DNA of 64,000 nucleotides from Rhyacophila brunnea. Lineage: Eukaryota > Arthropoda > Insecta > Trichoptera > Rhyacophilidae. Made by a program: the position numbers and the translations under genes. The notes below the pieces were generated by a model that worked only from the letters and a program-made list of their open reading frames with translations, was not told the origin of the DNA and did not search any database. Below are positions 11,820-22,988 of the stretch, piece by piece; positions within the stretch are counted from its first letter, which is position 1, and every line of letters starts with the position of its first letter. The stretch is from NCBI GenBank assembly GCA_022495005.1, contig JAGYXB010001943.1, forward strand, positions 186,001 through 250,000, given 5' to 3'.

Positions 11820-12690
11820 GTTATGTGAAACCAAACGATCGAACTCGCTTGAAACTTAGGAAACGCTTGCCGATTGTGGCTCGTGGAGCATCTCTTGGCG
11901 ACCACTATTCAGAGCGCTAAAATGGCGGCGATTCCGCACAGCCCGCCATATTTATCCGCCCTCTGCTTTTCTTAAAATTTCACGCTGCGGAAGGGTTTTA
12001 ATAAATTAGGAATTATATAAAACGGCGAGATTGTATCTCTTCAGTAAGTAAATTGGCAAAGAAAACCTAAAGATAATTATTGAATTATGTGTTTATGAGT
12101 TTGCTCCCCAAAAACGAATTTACTTCGCCTATATTTCACTAGGAATATTATATTTTCCATAATTAATAAATAACATTCAGCGTTCAGGAAGAGCGATATC
12201 TAAAAGCTATGTATACCGATAAAAACTTTATAATAATTTATATTTCATAAATTAAAAAGTATTATGTCCATAGTACAAATTAAAAAATAACATTAAAAAA
12301 CAAATAAAATTTCATAAATAATATTTATTAATTAATGTACCAAATTGTGGGACTTTTTAGGAAACTATTGATTAATTATTTGAAATTGTATTTTTTAACG
12401 AGTTCAAGTGTTATATTATAAAACCGTATCTAATTTGAAAAAAGAACGTGTACTTTATACTTTCAAAAATAATAATCCAATACAAATCATATAATGGTAG
12501 GTAGTTTGATAATCGCAAAAAACGATGTGGCAAATATGCTATTAGGTATATGAAACAATATAATATAAAAACACATTTCCTATTTCATGTTATCATTTTT
12601 TTGAAGTTATACTTCTTTAGGCACGTTTGGGAAATCAGTTCAGAGTGTATTTTTGGCGTGTGACATGTAACACATAATTTATTTTTCACA
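11820..12690. other. intergenic DNA with GC-rich patch at 11,830-12,000
   Basis: The patch has the word AAAATGGCGGC at 11,919-11,929, which matches the core recognised by YY1/Pho-type factors, and CpG-rich flanks. No ORF. The remainder is AT-rich and featureless. Confidence 0.4.
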
Positions 12691-12694
12691 CGAA

Positions 12695-12771
12695 AAAAAT
12701 CGCACTCTTTTGGATTCGAACCACCGATTGTTCGGTTATCAGCCGAACGCACTACCACTACGCCACAGTAT
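12695..12771 (-). pseudogene. tRNA-like gene relic (Asn-type body, GAT anticodon) with Pol III terminator
   Basis: On the minus strand TGGCGTAGTGGTAGTGCG is a near-perfect A box. The stem GTTCGG/CCGAAC encloses loop CTGATAA (anticodon GAT), and GGTGGTTCGAATCC is a B box. Seven T residues follow directly (A-run at 12,693-12,699 on the plus strand), a Pol III stop. The acceptor strands do not pair and the T stem has only 3 good pairs, so it is probably a pseudogene. The body resembles eukaryotic tRNA-Asn. It is not obviously inside a repeat. Confidence 0.55.
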
Positions 12772-12800
12772 GATACTGCAATCGTGACGATTATAGTTTA

Positions 12801-12883
12801 GAAGTATTCCATTGCCTAGGCAGCGAATTTATTATTACATGTAGGAAGAATTGTTCCGTTGCCTAGGAAACGAATTTATTATT
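12801..12883 (+). repeat. two direct repeats of ~40 bp
   Basis: TTCCATTGCCTAGGCAGCGA and TTCCGTTGCCTAGGAAACGA, each followed by ATTTATTATT, lie about 45 bp apart. A local tandem duplication with a few differences. Confidence 0.7.
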
Positions 12884-12899
12884 TTTAAATATTGTGTAT

Positions 12900-13384
12900 A
12901 TTTCAAATATTTATAATATGTTCATTAGCGAAACCGAAAGATCTTTTAATCATTGTTATTATTATTTGGCAACATTCATTTTAAATCTATTTAGAAATCA
13001 ATTCGAAACGTTTAAACTTATAATTATATATACCGTCTCCAATAAAATGTTTTCTTTCGCCGATTTACCATCATGTTATGATTAACGGAAAGAGTTTATT
13101 TTTGTTATTTCATAATATGGTGTGGTTAAAAAGATTCCTTAAACATATTTTAATATTACGTCGATACGAACTATTTATATGCCTAAAAAAGTTTATTATA
13201 TGTATCATTGCTTGAGTGAAAGCTCACGTTATATTGGAGAATTAATAGAGACGGTATAATATGTAGTGAAGCATGTCAATAATGAATGTAGATTTATATC
13301 ATGACTCTACAAATTTTATTCAAGTCTGAGAACGTATTTCATACCAGTTTTCACTAACAATACGACTGTCTTCTTTTGACCATG
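12900..13384. other. AT-rich intergenic DNA
   Basis: No gene or repeat recognised. The short ORF at 12,894-13,085 is compositionally unremarkable. Confidence 0.5.
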
Positions 13385-13480
13385 TACGATAGCATCCTAA
13401 TAATATGGACCCCACAGAGTGGAGGTTTATATTTACAGATTTTTGTTTTTAGGAGAAATGGATGTCAGCCACTTGCTCAA
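13385..13480 (-). repeat. dispersed repeat family E, copy 1
   Basis: The minus strand reads GACATCCATTTCTCC, AAAATCTGTAAATATAA, CTCTGTGGGGTCCATAT. The same order of words occurs on the plus strand at 22,170, 30,085 and 46,853. Type unknown. Confidence 0.65.
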
Positions 13481-13814
13481 CCTATCATATCATAATATAT
13501 GTCAATACATTATATCATTTTCAATCGCAACTGTTTTAAAATGACTTATTATACTGACATATTTAAATGAATATCATTAACCAATATTTTTGCCAAAATG
13601 AAGCTGGCAGGTTGTTTGTTAAATATAGTTAGTTTTTAACATTCATTTTTAACACTTTTACAGGCGTAAGGTCAAGTAAAATCGTAACGAACGTCTATTT
13701 ATTTCATTCCACAGTGTGGCGCCTTATTGTCCCGGCATCCAGTTATCCCTTTCCCTCTATTCCACAAATAATTATGAAATCGATGGTATTATTTTACTTT
13801 AAAAGGACAGAATA

Positions 13815-14253
13815 TATGCTTTATTATAAATATATACGTTTTACAACGTTTTTATTAGGTCGTATTCTTATTTGTCCGGTGGTTGTTTATCCAGAACAAA
13901 TTTTACAATCGATTTTTAACTTCCCGAATAGCTAGACATTTTAAACTTTTAGAATATATCAGAACACGATGCCAATACATTCTTTTAATACTTTTAGCCA
14001 TCTTTAAGTAGAATTGAATTCATTTTCAGTTAATTCTGTTTTATATGAAAAGTTATTTCGGAATTTATCCGTAATTAAATCCACCATTATTGGTTGCTAG
14101 AGGTCTGGGATCCTAGCAACTAAATTATTAATATATACGTGCGTTACTATGGAAATCAATATGAAATGTCAAAATGACATTTCAGTATTATTTCTATCAA
14201 GTACAAAATTTTTTGAACGTTTAAGCTAGTCAAGTCAAATTTATATGATTCAA
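13815..14253 (+). repeat. dispersed repeat family D, copy 1
   Basis: About 440 bp matches 43,307-43,740 in reverse orientation. Shared words include TTATTTGTCCGGTGGTTG, AACACGATGCCAAT, AGAATTGAATTCATTTTCAG and ACGTGCGTTACTATGGAAAT. It contains the palindrome GAAATGTCA AAA TGACATTTC at about 14,164-14,184. There is no long ORF and the class is unknown. Confidence 0.8.
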
Positions 14254-14679
14254 CAGAAAATTTAAAAACGTTGTATATAAAAAATTCTTTTTATCTTGTA
14301 ATTATTTACTAGGAAAATAAAAGACTAGATGACATTTGAACGAGAGACTTTCATGAGTCGATATTTCGTGTATTACAGAATTAATACGACGTTATCGAGA
14401 AAAGTTTTCAAATGACTTTGTCAAAAGACGGAGCGAACAAATTAAGTGGTTATTAAATTTAAAGTCAACGTCTTTGACGTTTTTTAATGTAAAATTTATC
14501 AGCGGTATTAAAGGTGCACGCCTCATATAAATCAATAACAAGGAAAAACGTTCACTAAAATTATATTCTCGCCTGGGTGAGATGATACTTCATGGAAATA
14601 AACTTAAATATTTTTTTAACGAAAATATTATGTTTTCCGTATAATATATTTCATATGATTTTATGGTATAAGTAAACAA

Positions 14680-14952
14680 TTTTTTTATTCAACGAATAAT
14701 TCACAAGATTTTATAATGTACCTTTAAATATATTCAACATATTATGTAATTTAAAGACCCCACTAGAAAAAATAGGACTTGGACATAATAACCACTGGAT
14801 TAGTTTAGTTTTTAACGTACTTGCACTTTCTAATAATTTGGAGTGATCCGGATTCGGTTAGTAATAAGTGGCATTAAATTGATACCTATCTTGATTTAAT
14901 ATACAAAACACGATAGCCAACATTATTAACGTAATTTGGTAAGCATTACGTG
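14680..14952. repeat. repeat family F copy, interrupted by hAT MITE
   Basis: It opens with ATTCAACGAATAATTCACAA, has CCACTAGAAAAAAT-type sequence, and then in the opposite sense GGAGTGATCC, GATTTAATATACAAAACAC and TAATTTGGTAAGC (A-box-like). The unit is cut at 14,952 by the hAT MITE. Opposed tail and body orientations fit a foldback structure. Confidence 0.6.
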
Positions 14953-15649
14953 CAGTGACGTTCATAGACAAAATGCCGCCCCTAGGCAGAGCCAAAATGT
15001 CGCCACATTTTTTATACAGTATTTTTATCATCTTTTCATGACTCCAATGTCTAAAAAATGTGTTGTATGGATACATTACTAACAACATATATAAGTACCA
15101 CACTAAAATATACAAAATTAAATTTATAAATATTATTTTCCCGAAATGTAGGGATTTTTGACGTTGTTGGTAATGTGACAATGTAACAGTGGCTGTTTTC
15201 TTCATACTTGGCAGTATTTGTAATGATATTTTTAGCCTGCGATCTAAAAGGTTTAGGCAATATTAAATCGATAATCGACATAATGACAGAGCGACTCTTC
15301 GATAACGCAACTTCCGTGCGCACTGGTTAATAAGTCAGATTGTAATTATTCGCAAATATGCACGTGTCGGTTACGGTCACCAAGGACGCAGAAAAGCAAC
15401 TGAAATAAACTAGATATCGCGAACCCGATAAAAAAGTTACAGTCCCGTTAAACCTGTTATGCTAATTAATATATTTTGTTTCCAACCAGTGAGCTGAAAT
15501 TTTTAATGGAAAGATATTCTCGTTGTTACTAAGTTAAGGTAGCTATTTCTATATATAGGTACCAAATGATTCTCCTCGATTTGCCGCCCTTCGAGTGACT
15601 GCCGACCCCAAGCGACGCTCAATCTGCCTACCCGCACGGAACGTCACTG
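14953..15649. mobile_element. 697-bp hAT-type MITE (copy A) with 8-bp TSD
   Basis: Ends CAGTGACGTTC and GAACGTCACTG are flanked by perfect ATTACGTG duplications (14,945-14,952 and 15,650-15,657). The inner ends carry GCCGCCCC and TTGCCGCCC-type words. A second copy at 59,124-59,761 is in the opposite orientation. The minus-strand ORFs within (14,858-15,323) are chance frames. It is inserted in a family F repeat and is therefore younger. Confidence 0.92.
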
Positions 15650-15657
15650 ATTACGTG

Positions 15658-16481
15658 TAATAAATGCTAGTTAAATATGTCGTAAGTAAAATGCACCAAG
15701 TTTAATTGGAAAAAGCATATTGGCGCAAATCCAGCGATAATAGGTTTTTTTAGAGAAACATATTTATTCTCAGTTGTTGACCTAATACTGAGGGTCAGAG
15801 TTTTCCCGACAAGTTGCTATAATATTCTGCTACAGTTCTATCTGGATTCAGCCGAGCGGAATGTGGAAATATTTTGTAAGACAGATACTTTGAATATTAT
15901 ATAGAGTTGAAGATGGAATGTCGTGGAAATAAAATCGGTTATGCCAAGCTCCGGAGACTTCCATGTACCTGAATGAACTATAGCGATATGTATACCAAGC
16001 GAGACTTGAACCTGCATATGACAAATTAAGTTGTTAATTAATTGCATATATCGCATAAGTAAGTACATAAACAGACATCATCATTTGAAGAGTAGTGTCA
16101 GACTTTTCGTCTCTGAAGAGGGTGCGAGTTTAAATAATCGCGTCTGGCAAAAAATTGTTTTTTAATGCGTGTCTGATCTAAAGAAGGTACATAACCCAGG
16201 ATCTCCATATTGCAAACTGTAGTAAGATACAATTACGTAGGTATTGAAAAATAATAAACGTCTATAAATACATTAGACCTTTTCTGTAGTGACAACCACA
16301 GAAACATATCGTTACGAAATTTATATTATATATTTTATTCTATGTATCTAAGATGTTTTAACATATATTTTTATTTCAACCGTAGATACCTCTACGGTGC
16401 TACGTTTTACGTAGCCCCAACGTTCGCTATAGTTCTCTCAAGTAGGTACTGATATCTTCCGCGACGATTTTCCTCCTCGTT
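15658..16481. other. intergenic DNA with weak tRNA-like fragments
   Basis: GGTTCAAGTCTCGC on the minus strand (about 15,990-16,010) resembles a B box. AGACTTTTCGTCTCTGA at about 16,100 resembles an anticodon arm. Neither has a full cloverleaf. Probably SINE debris. Confidence 0.3.
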
Positions 16482-16775
16482 ATGTCACTAAAACACCCCC
16501 TACGTCAACGCGATACTAAAGCCGAATGGCCGAAGCCATTTGCCGGCAATTTATTGTATCGCAGGAAATATCTTAGCCTCGATTATATTATTATTTGCTT
16601 ACCGAGAGAGAAAACTGTAGGAGAGCAAAGCAGATGCAAGGAACAGCGTGTTCTCAAAAGCAGCGTTGAAAGTAGTAAAAAGAGAAAAATGGCCGGGCTG
16701 ATACGAGTTCAATTTTACTTAAAGACCATTTTCTGCGTAAAATATATTTTTTACGTAGATTATCACTTGTCCTGA
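16482..16775 (+). CDS. uncharacterised 97-codon ORF (doubtful)
   Basis: The frame opens at ATG 16,482. The product is basic in its first two-thirds, with a KKRK-like patch, and ends in a hydrophobic stretch. No domain is recognised, there is no neighbouring exon, and the 3' part lies in AT-rich DNA. A chance ORF is more likely than a gene. Confidence 0.15.
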   Translation: MSLKHPLRQRDTKAEWPKPFAGNLLYRRKYLSLDYIIICLPREKTVGEQSRCKEQRVLKSSVESSKKRKMAGLIRVQFYLKTIFCVKYIFYVDYHLS

Positions 16776-16799
16776 ATTTGATTGTAATAATATACCAAG

Positions 16800-17160
16800 T
16801 AGTAACTCATATTGTATTCCTTAACTAATAACCTAAATCTTGGAGTGATCCGTGACGTTAGTAATTAAAGTAAAACCTACTCTGATTTAAAAAAAAATAT
16901 AACAGGCAATCGCCAATAGTAGCTCAATTTGGAAAGCGCTTCAGAGAGTATTAAAAGCCATTAGTTAAAATTCGTCGCAATTAAGTATGATGCCTTTTGC
17001 ATATTGGTCTATGAGTGGGCGCGATACCCGAGAAATGCAGGTTCAATTCCTGCGGGGTTTCTTACTTTTTTCAAAAAGATTTTTTCTATTGGTTATAAGT
17101 TATAACATATTTTCTCAGAAGTGTTTTCAAAATTAACTATGTTTTATCAAATCGCTTCTG
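16800..17160 (+). repeat. repeat family F unit with split tRNA-like core
   Basis: Order: GGAGTGATCCGTGACG, GATTTAAAAAAAAATATAAC, GCCAATAGTAGCTCAATT (A-box-like, 16,912), a gap of about 110 nt, GCAGGTTCAATTCCTGC (T arm with B box, about 17,040), then the tail TTTTTTCTATTGGTTATAA. This is the clearest plus-strand unit. Tail and core match 18,895-19,409 and 24,395-24,805. Confidence 0.75.
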
Positions 17161-18894
17161 ATATTGATATTTTCCACTTATATGAGGTTGAATTCAGGTG
17201 GACGCTGTTTTTTATGTTTTTATGAGATAGGGTTTATCAACTTGGTTCACTCTTCCATGTACTTTTATTTTTATTATTTACTCATATAACCTTGTATTTT
17301 TATTTCAACATTGTTAACACTTACTTTATATCATGTCGTGAACGCTTTGAATTTATAATTTGTCAAGTTCATTGTTTGTAAAATAAATGAATAAATTTGA
17401 ATTGTGAATAATTATTATCATCCCTCAAAATTACGAAATGATTTTTAGATTATTGTGAATTGTCTGATGAATTGATGGATGCTTTCAAATACTATTTTAT
17501 TGGTAATGATATAAAAAAAACAAAGAATATTGTGGGAACAATTATTAACATGGTCTGTAACAAGGTTCTCTAAGGAAAGCCTTCACCTAAAATATTTTTG
17601 TTAATTGTAGATTAGTATAAAAATAAACAATTAATTAAATCGATATTGGATCTTTCTATGTAGCGAATGATAATGAGATGATTATTAACAAATGAGTAGC
17701 TACTTAGATGCCGACTTTCGCCATTTTTATTTAGATGAATAATCATTGTATTTTCCGTATGTCAGTACATAAATAGACAACGCAACATCATCGGTACTAT
17801 AATTGCTTATCCAGGGGTGCACGAAAATAAAAATGATAATATACTAACAATGAGTTATCATTATTAAAATTATTTAAATAACAAATTTCTACAATGATTA
17901 TATAATTATCGTCACTGTCCAAGCCAATTATTGCCATAACCCTTAAATATTAAATTGTTCAGGAAGTAAAAAAAATGTAGGTATGGATTATTTTACTTAT
18001 TATTCTATATATATATTATTTTATTGACACACCAGTGGCTTACATTTAGACGGTTACAGCATTTGGCTGGATTTTTTTTTGTCAAGTTACAAATGGCTTA
18101 AAAATAGTTTTGAATTATTTTGAAATGAAATATTTTTTGGGATTTATGATAATTGGCCAATTCGTGTAAGAGTACCTATGCAATATGTCCATTGCCATCA
18201 AAATGTCACTTCGGTTAAAAGTGAGGGCTACGACAATTACCATGTACAGTGACGATATGGTATATATAAAAAAACTCAAGAAAGGCTGCCAAGGATGGCA
18301 GTTAAGAAATGAAAGCATTATAATTAATACAAGCAATTCATTTCTTCTGAGAGGAGTCCAAGTTTTAAGCTCGTCCAAGCTCGTTGAGTTGGGTAAAACT
18401 TTATAACATTATTTTATGTAATGTTATTATAATTTATTTTGTATAATGTTGAATTTTTCGTCGCCCGTAAATTATATAAATTACACTTCAAAGTCCCCGT
18501 GATAAGAAAAACGGTCGGGTATTACCGTTTCCACTAAATGTCTTGATACATTGAAGTCTTTCGATTTACATAATACAAACCTTATGCAAAGGAAAGTCGA
18601 TCCAGATGAATTGATTCATTCGTGCCCGTGATAAAATTTAACGAGAGGCATTAAATTTTATCGCACGACGTAAAATCTCGATCCTCCGACCTATCGTTCA
18701 AGATTCCGAGAGGTATTAATTATATGTATCTAACTTCTGTTTTAAGAGAGTTTCCGTGAAGATTTTAATGCTCAACCATAAAGCGCTGTTAATAGAAACT
18801 TTTTGAATGAATAAAAAAACTGAAAATAAATATTTATTGATTGAAAATATGTCAGATTTTGTAAATACTTATAAAACAAAATGCGTGATAAAAA
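17161..18894. other. intergenic DNA, no gene seen
   Basis: AT-rich, with short opposed ORFs at 18,115-18,406 that overlap on both strands and show no domain. A 12-bp-arm hairpin at 18,630-18,662 is listed separately. Confidence 0.5.
18630..18662. repeat. perfect 12-bp-arm hairpin
   Basis: GATAAAATTTAA and TTAAATTTTATC enclose a 9-nt loop. The outer CGTG/CGCACG flanks extend the symmetry imperfectly. The surrounding 150 bp are GC-raised and appear unique. Confidence 0.7.
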
Positions 18895-19409
18895 TAATAA
18901 ATTTATTAAACATACAACATTTTATACAACACTTCTGAGAAACGAAAAAGTCTTTTTGAAAAAAGTAAGACACCCTGCAGAAATAAAACCTGCACCGCTC
19001 GGGTTTCGCACCTACGCACATAGACCACTATGCTAAAGGAACCTGCCATACTTAATTACGACAAAGTTTAAATAATAGTTTTTATAATACTTTCTGAAGC
19101 GTTGTTAAATTGAGCTACTATTGGCTATCGGCTTTTGTATTTTAAATCATATTAGGTATTAATTTATGTAGGTATTACAGTAGTTATGTAGTATAAATTA
19201 TAGTAGGTATTACTGTATGTCGTCTATGTGCGTGGGTGCCAAATCCGAGAGATGCAGGTTCCATTCCTGTGGGGTGGTGTCTTACTTTTTTCAAAAACAT
19301 TTTTTTTATTGGTTTTAATATATCTTCTTAGAAGTGTTTTCAAAAATTATGTATGTTCAATAATTATAATGTTTCATTCGCTATATTATTCGTTGGATAA
19401 AAAAAATGA
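18895..19409. mobile_element. foldback copy of family F with tRNA-like arms
   Basis: The left arm (about 18,910-19,030) and right arm (about 19,215-19,350) are inverted copies about 130 bp long. Each holds CACTTCT(A/G)AGAA, TTTTTGAAAAAAGTAAGACA, a tRNA-like 3' half (GAACCTGCA-type B box in the right arm), and GCACCnACGCACATAGAC. The centre carries AATTGAGCTACTATTGGC, the A-box region on the minus strand. The right tail ends at the piggyBac TTAA. Inverted arms point to a foldback or MITE-like DNA element, or to two head-to-head SINE insertions. Confidence 0.65.
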
Positions 19410-19413
19410 TTAA

Positions 19414-21913
19414 GTCACTATACGGTCCGCGAATTTTCGCGACGTACCTACACCAATATCCGGTATTTTTAAATGAAAATCAACAAATTTCGATCGCGAA
19501 GTTAAAAATGATATAACTTTTGAACCTATTGATATATTTCAATAAAATTTTCAGAAAATACTTAAAATATATCAATGCATCCAATTGTGTCATTTATTCA
19601 ACACTTGTCAACCTCTGGCCCGCGTTCCATAAAGGTAAAGTATATAATTTGTAAATTTTCGTAAATTGTTTATTATATGTTATTAGATTAGTTCAATTTG
19701 TTAAATATAATGTAAAGGAAACAGCCTATTGATATAAAGCAATCACAATATATTAGTTTTTAATTAAAAAATGTAATAAAATATTCAAATACAAAATGTT
19801 TTACACCGCTATAGAATACGTATCAATTCATTTTTAGCGCTAGCTACTCATATCTCTGATTATCAAATATAATAAAATAACAAAGACTTCACACAAACTG
19901 TGAAGTGTTTAAAAATAAATGCACATTCATTCCCGAACGAACACTAATCTGATTTATTGGTTTTATGGGTTTTATGGCTGAGGCAGTGCAGTGGCGTGCA
20001 TATTTTCGAGTAAATTCAATTAAATAAAATGCACGCATATACATTCCCACCGCTTATTACAATTTGGTATTTTTGTAAGAATTGAGACAATCCAATAACA
20101 GTGCAGAGGCGTGCGTAAAAAAATCATATAACAAAATCTATGAGCAATAAATTGTAAAACAAACATCTACTTATATTCCACAAAAATATTTGAATGAACA
20201 CTCAATTTTATGGCTAATACCTTTAGATAAACTGGCTAGGCACGAAATAATTATTGGCACATAATAATATAGTGTACGAGTATATTTAAAACAAATCAAA
20301 CACTAAAGCTGAAATTATTTGAAATAGTTTATAAAACTATGAATGTAAAATGAACTAACAACTAATACACTTTTTTAAATGATAAGAAAAGCAATTACCA
20401 ATATGTAGATGTAGAGGTACTTTACACTCTTTGGACATGTAAATAGGTTCTTTTCGAAGTTTATGTGAGGAACACACTTCACACTTTCTTCTTAAACGTT
20501 TATTAGTTGCGGAAATATTTGATTGTGACTGAAAATTGCGGAGATATTTGATGTAATTTTATACTGCCTATACTTTGTAATGAAGTAGGTGAACTGGTTT
20601 TATGGGTTGAATCTGTATCAGAAGATATAGAAGGTGCATGCGTTTCCGCAACATCAATTGATTCAGATGTCTGTATATCCTCGATCCAAACTTTATGTTC
20701 AACAAAAAATCGTGAAATTTCATTTTTCATTGTTAGTGAATTGTAAATATCGCAATATTTGAAAAACCGCTTACGTGGCATAGTTTTCGAAAATATGGGA
20801 GTCTCTATAAGTGGATTTGTCGACCAATAAGATGGAGTCGCTTTTCTGACAATTCCCATTATTATCACCAACCCAAACCACTTTTTTAACTCCACTCATT
20901 TTTTAGATTTAGCTTCAGGACTTAAATTATCAGTGTCAAATGTTACTCCTGATAATCCTTCAAATAGCTTGTTCTCTCTCGGCGGAGATCCTCAGAATCA
21001 CTCGCGAAATATTTTGTACGTGGGCGTGTTCTCAGAGGAGCAGATGAGTCTGTTTCAATATCACTAAAATCTCCGATATCTTCACAGTCACTGGGAATAT
21101 CTGACATACAATCCGCATAGTTTTCCTCTAAAAACGATTGGTCCTCCATTTTAAAAAGTGTTTTTGGAGATAAAACTAATAAAAAATATATATCCTAGCT
21201 AAAATATACTTAGATTAATTATTTTTTCAATGAAATTAGTGCAACAAATATAAATAATAATAGCTATTATTTATGCAGTTACACAAGCAATAATCTCCCG
21301 AAAAAAGCGAACAAAAATAACAACGTGATACACGTTCACATTTATAACTGTTCTCATTTTCAAGATAAAATTTCTATCATGGATGATGAAGCATGGTGGA
21401 CGTTTCATGGGTAGTAAACCATTAAAGACAAAATATCAAATAGCACGCAATTTCATAGATAAAAATCGCGTTCATTTAAAAAAAAAAGAATGCAGGTTCA
21501 TAAATGGTTGACTACCACTGAAAAGGGTCGACAATAAAATTTCGAAGTTGAAGTGACGACACTGGAATATAACATTGAGTGTTTATTACCTTTTTTGTTT
21601 ATGTCTCGTGATTCACCTGCCTAGAAACGGGCTTGTAACTAATTAAAAAAATGGTATAGGTACAAAAAAATACTGAATGGTATTACGTCCGCCATCTCTG
21701 TAAAAACCGCGCAATATTTTTTTTCCATCGTGCTTTTACTTCTTGCACATGTCATTCAACCATCTGTTGATAGATCTTGCAACCAAATATTAAATTTCAT
21801 ATTTATTTTTCACAGTAAAGATATGCCTATGTGAGGACGCCACGTAGGCGTCACCGGATCGTAACGTTTGGCTTGCAAAGGACGCCAATGTGGCGTTACC
21901 GGACCGTAAAGTG
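19414..21913. mobile_element. 2.5-kb piggyBac-family element, TTAA target duplication
   Basis: TTAA lies at 19,410-19,413 and 21,914-21,917. Inside, the left end GTCACTATACGGTCC mirrors the right end GGACCGTAAAGTG. Near the right end two short repeats (GACGCCACGTAGGCGTCAC and GACGCCAATGTGGCGTTAC) form subterminal palindromes. It encloses a minus-strand transposase remnant. TTAA duplication plus a recognisable transposase make the family secure. It is deleted and inactive. Confidence 0.9.
20395..21149 (-). pseudogene. piggyBac transposase remnant (DDE core deleted)
   Basis: The start at 21,149 gives an acidic N terminus (MEDQSFLEEN..., rich in D, E and S), as usual in the family. After a break, 20,895 opens a frame with KKWFGLVIIMGIVRK, YWSTNPLIETPIF and MPRKRF, the beginning of the DDE_Tnp_1_7 domain. 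The frame then jumps to C-terminal-type sequence (HKVWIEDIQTSES), so roughly 350 residues including the catalytic aspartates are missing. A frameshifted C-terminal cysteine motif (RRKCEVCSSHKL) lies at about 20,450-20,490. Family intact length is about 550-600 residues. Dead copy. Confidence 0.85.
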
Positions 21914-21917
21914 TTAA

Positions 21918-22988
21918 TTAAAAATAAATTTATTACCGAGCCATACATAATATGTAGGTAAAATTAAGGACTACAGTCATAGAAAATGTTATTTTTATCT
22001 CATTTATTTTATTTAAGAGTTTATCAAATTAGTATTGATACGAATCGACGTAATAAATACATAAATCTCCCATAAATAATTCAGTAGAATTAGGAAGTGT
22101 AAACAAACTATCTTACGATCAATATAAACCCTTCCATTATATAGGTAAATTAACAAGTGTGTTTGGACCAAGATTATGGACATCCATTTCTCATGAAAAC
22201 AAAATCTGTTAATATAACCAATAATCTGATCGATTCGATCTTCATATTATGATCAAAAATGTTGAAGTAATTAGTCAGATTACCGTCAGTGAGCATTATT
22301 CAACGATTACCCTTGAGATATTTTACCCGTTTTTATATCAACGAGGATCAACAAATAGAATACTAAAAAAGGAAAACAATGTTATTTAACCGACTCATAG
22401 ACAATGCAAAAGTACATAATATTCTTTTTATACACAATGCGACTATAAAGTAGTATGAGAAAATCCAAAAATATTTAAAAAAAATCTTAATTTATAAAGA
22501 TGTCTGGAAGTTTAAAAGTGAGACAACTAGGACAAAAATAATGATTAAGTTAGTTACAGGTCAATCTCGTAAACTTTCCAAAATAGTAGAACTTACCTGC
22601 AAAGCTAAATGAGGCTGTTTGAATACTTTTCTTTCATTCGTTAACTTTTCAGTTTGAGAAGTTTGTTAGGTAAGTATATTTAAATATTTTTTCTTAATAA
22701 CGTTGTCTGCTAAATCAACGTAAGTCATTACGTGAGAACCTATGTTGGAAATACCAACCAACACGTAATTTAATTCTGAAATAATTGTCAATACCGGGAT
22801 TTTGGGATAATATTATTGAAAACTCTAATAAGAATGTTTATATGTATGTATGTATATATCTTCTATCAATACTAGTCAGACTAATAGGCTAAAATTTAGC
22901 CGCTGAATCAATACCTTTTTTACAATACAGGAGGTGTTAACAGGAATACAGAGTCAATGACAAACCGTTGTGTGAAATAAACGTTGGT
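21918..22988. other. intergenic DNA with family E fragment
   Basis: AT-rich. A family E copy lies at about 22,170-22,262 (GACATCCATTTCTCATG, CTGTTAATATAACC). A short TATG repeat lies at about 22,838. Nothing else recognised. Confidence 0.5.
22170..22262 (+). repeat. dispersed repeat family E, copy 2
   Basis: Shares GACATCCATTTCTC, AAAATCTGTTAATATAACC and a following TATnATCAAAA-type stretch with the copies at 13,385 and 30,085. Confidence 0.6.

Noticed and set aside
14858..15323. Minus-strand ORFs of 115 and 90 codons
   Set aside because: They lie mostly within the 697-bp hAT MITE, cross its left edge, and have no transposase motif.
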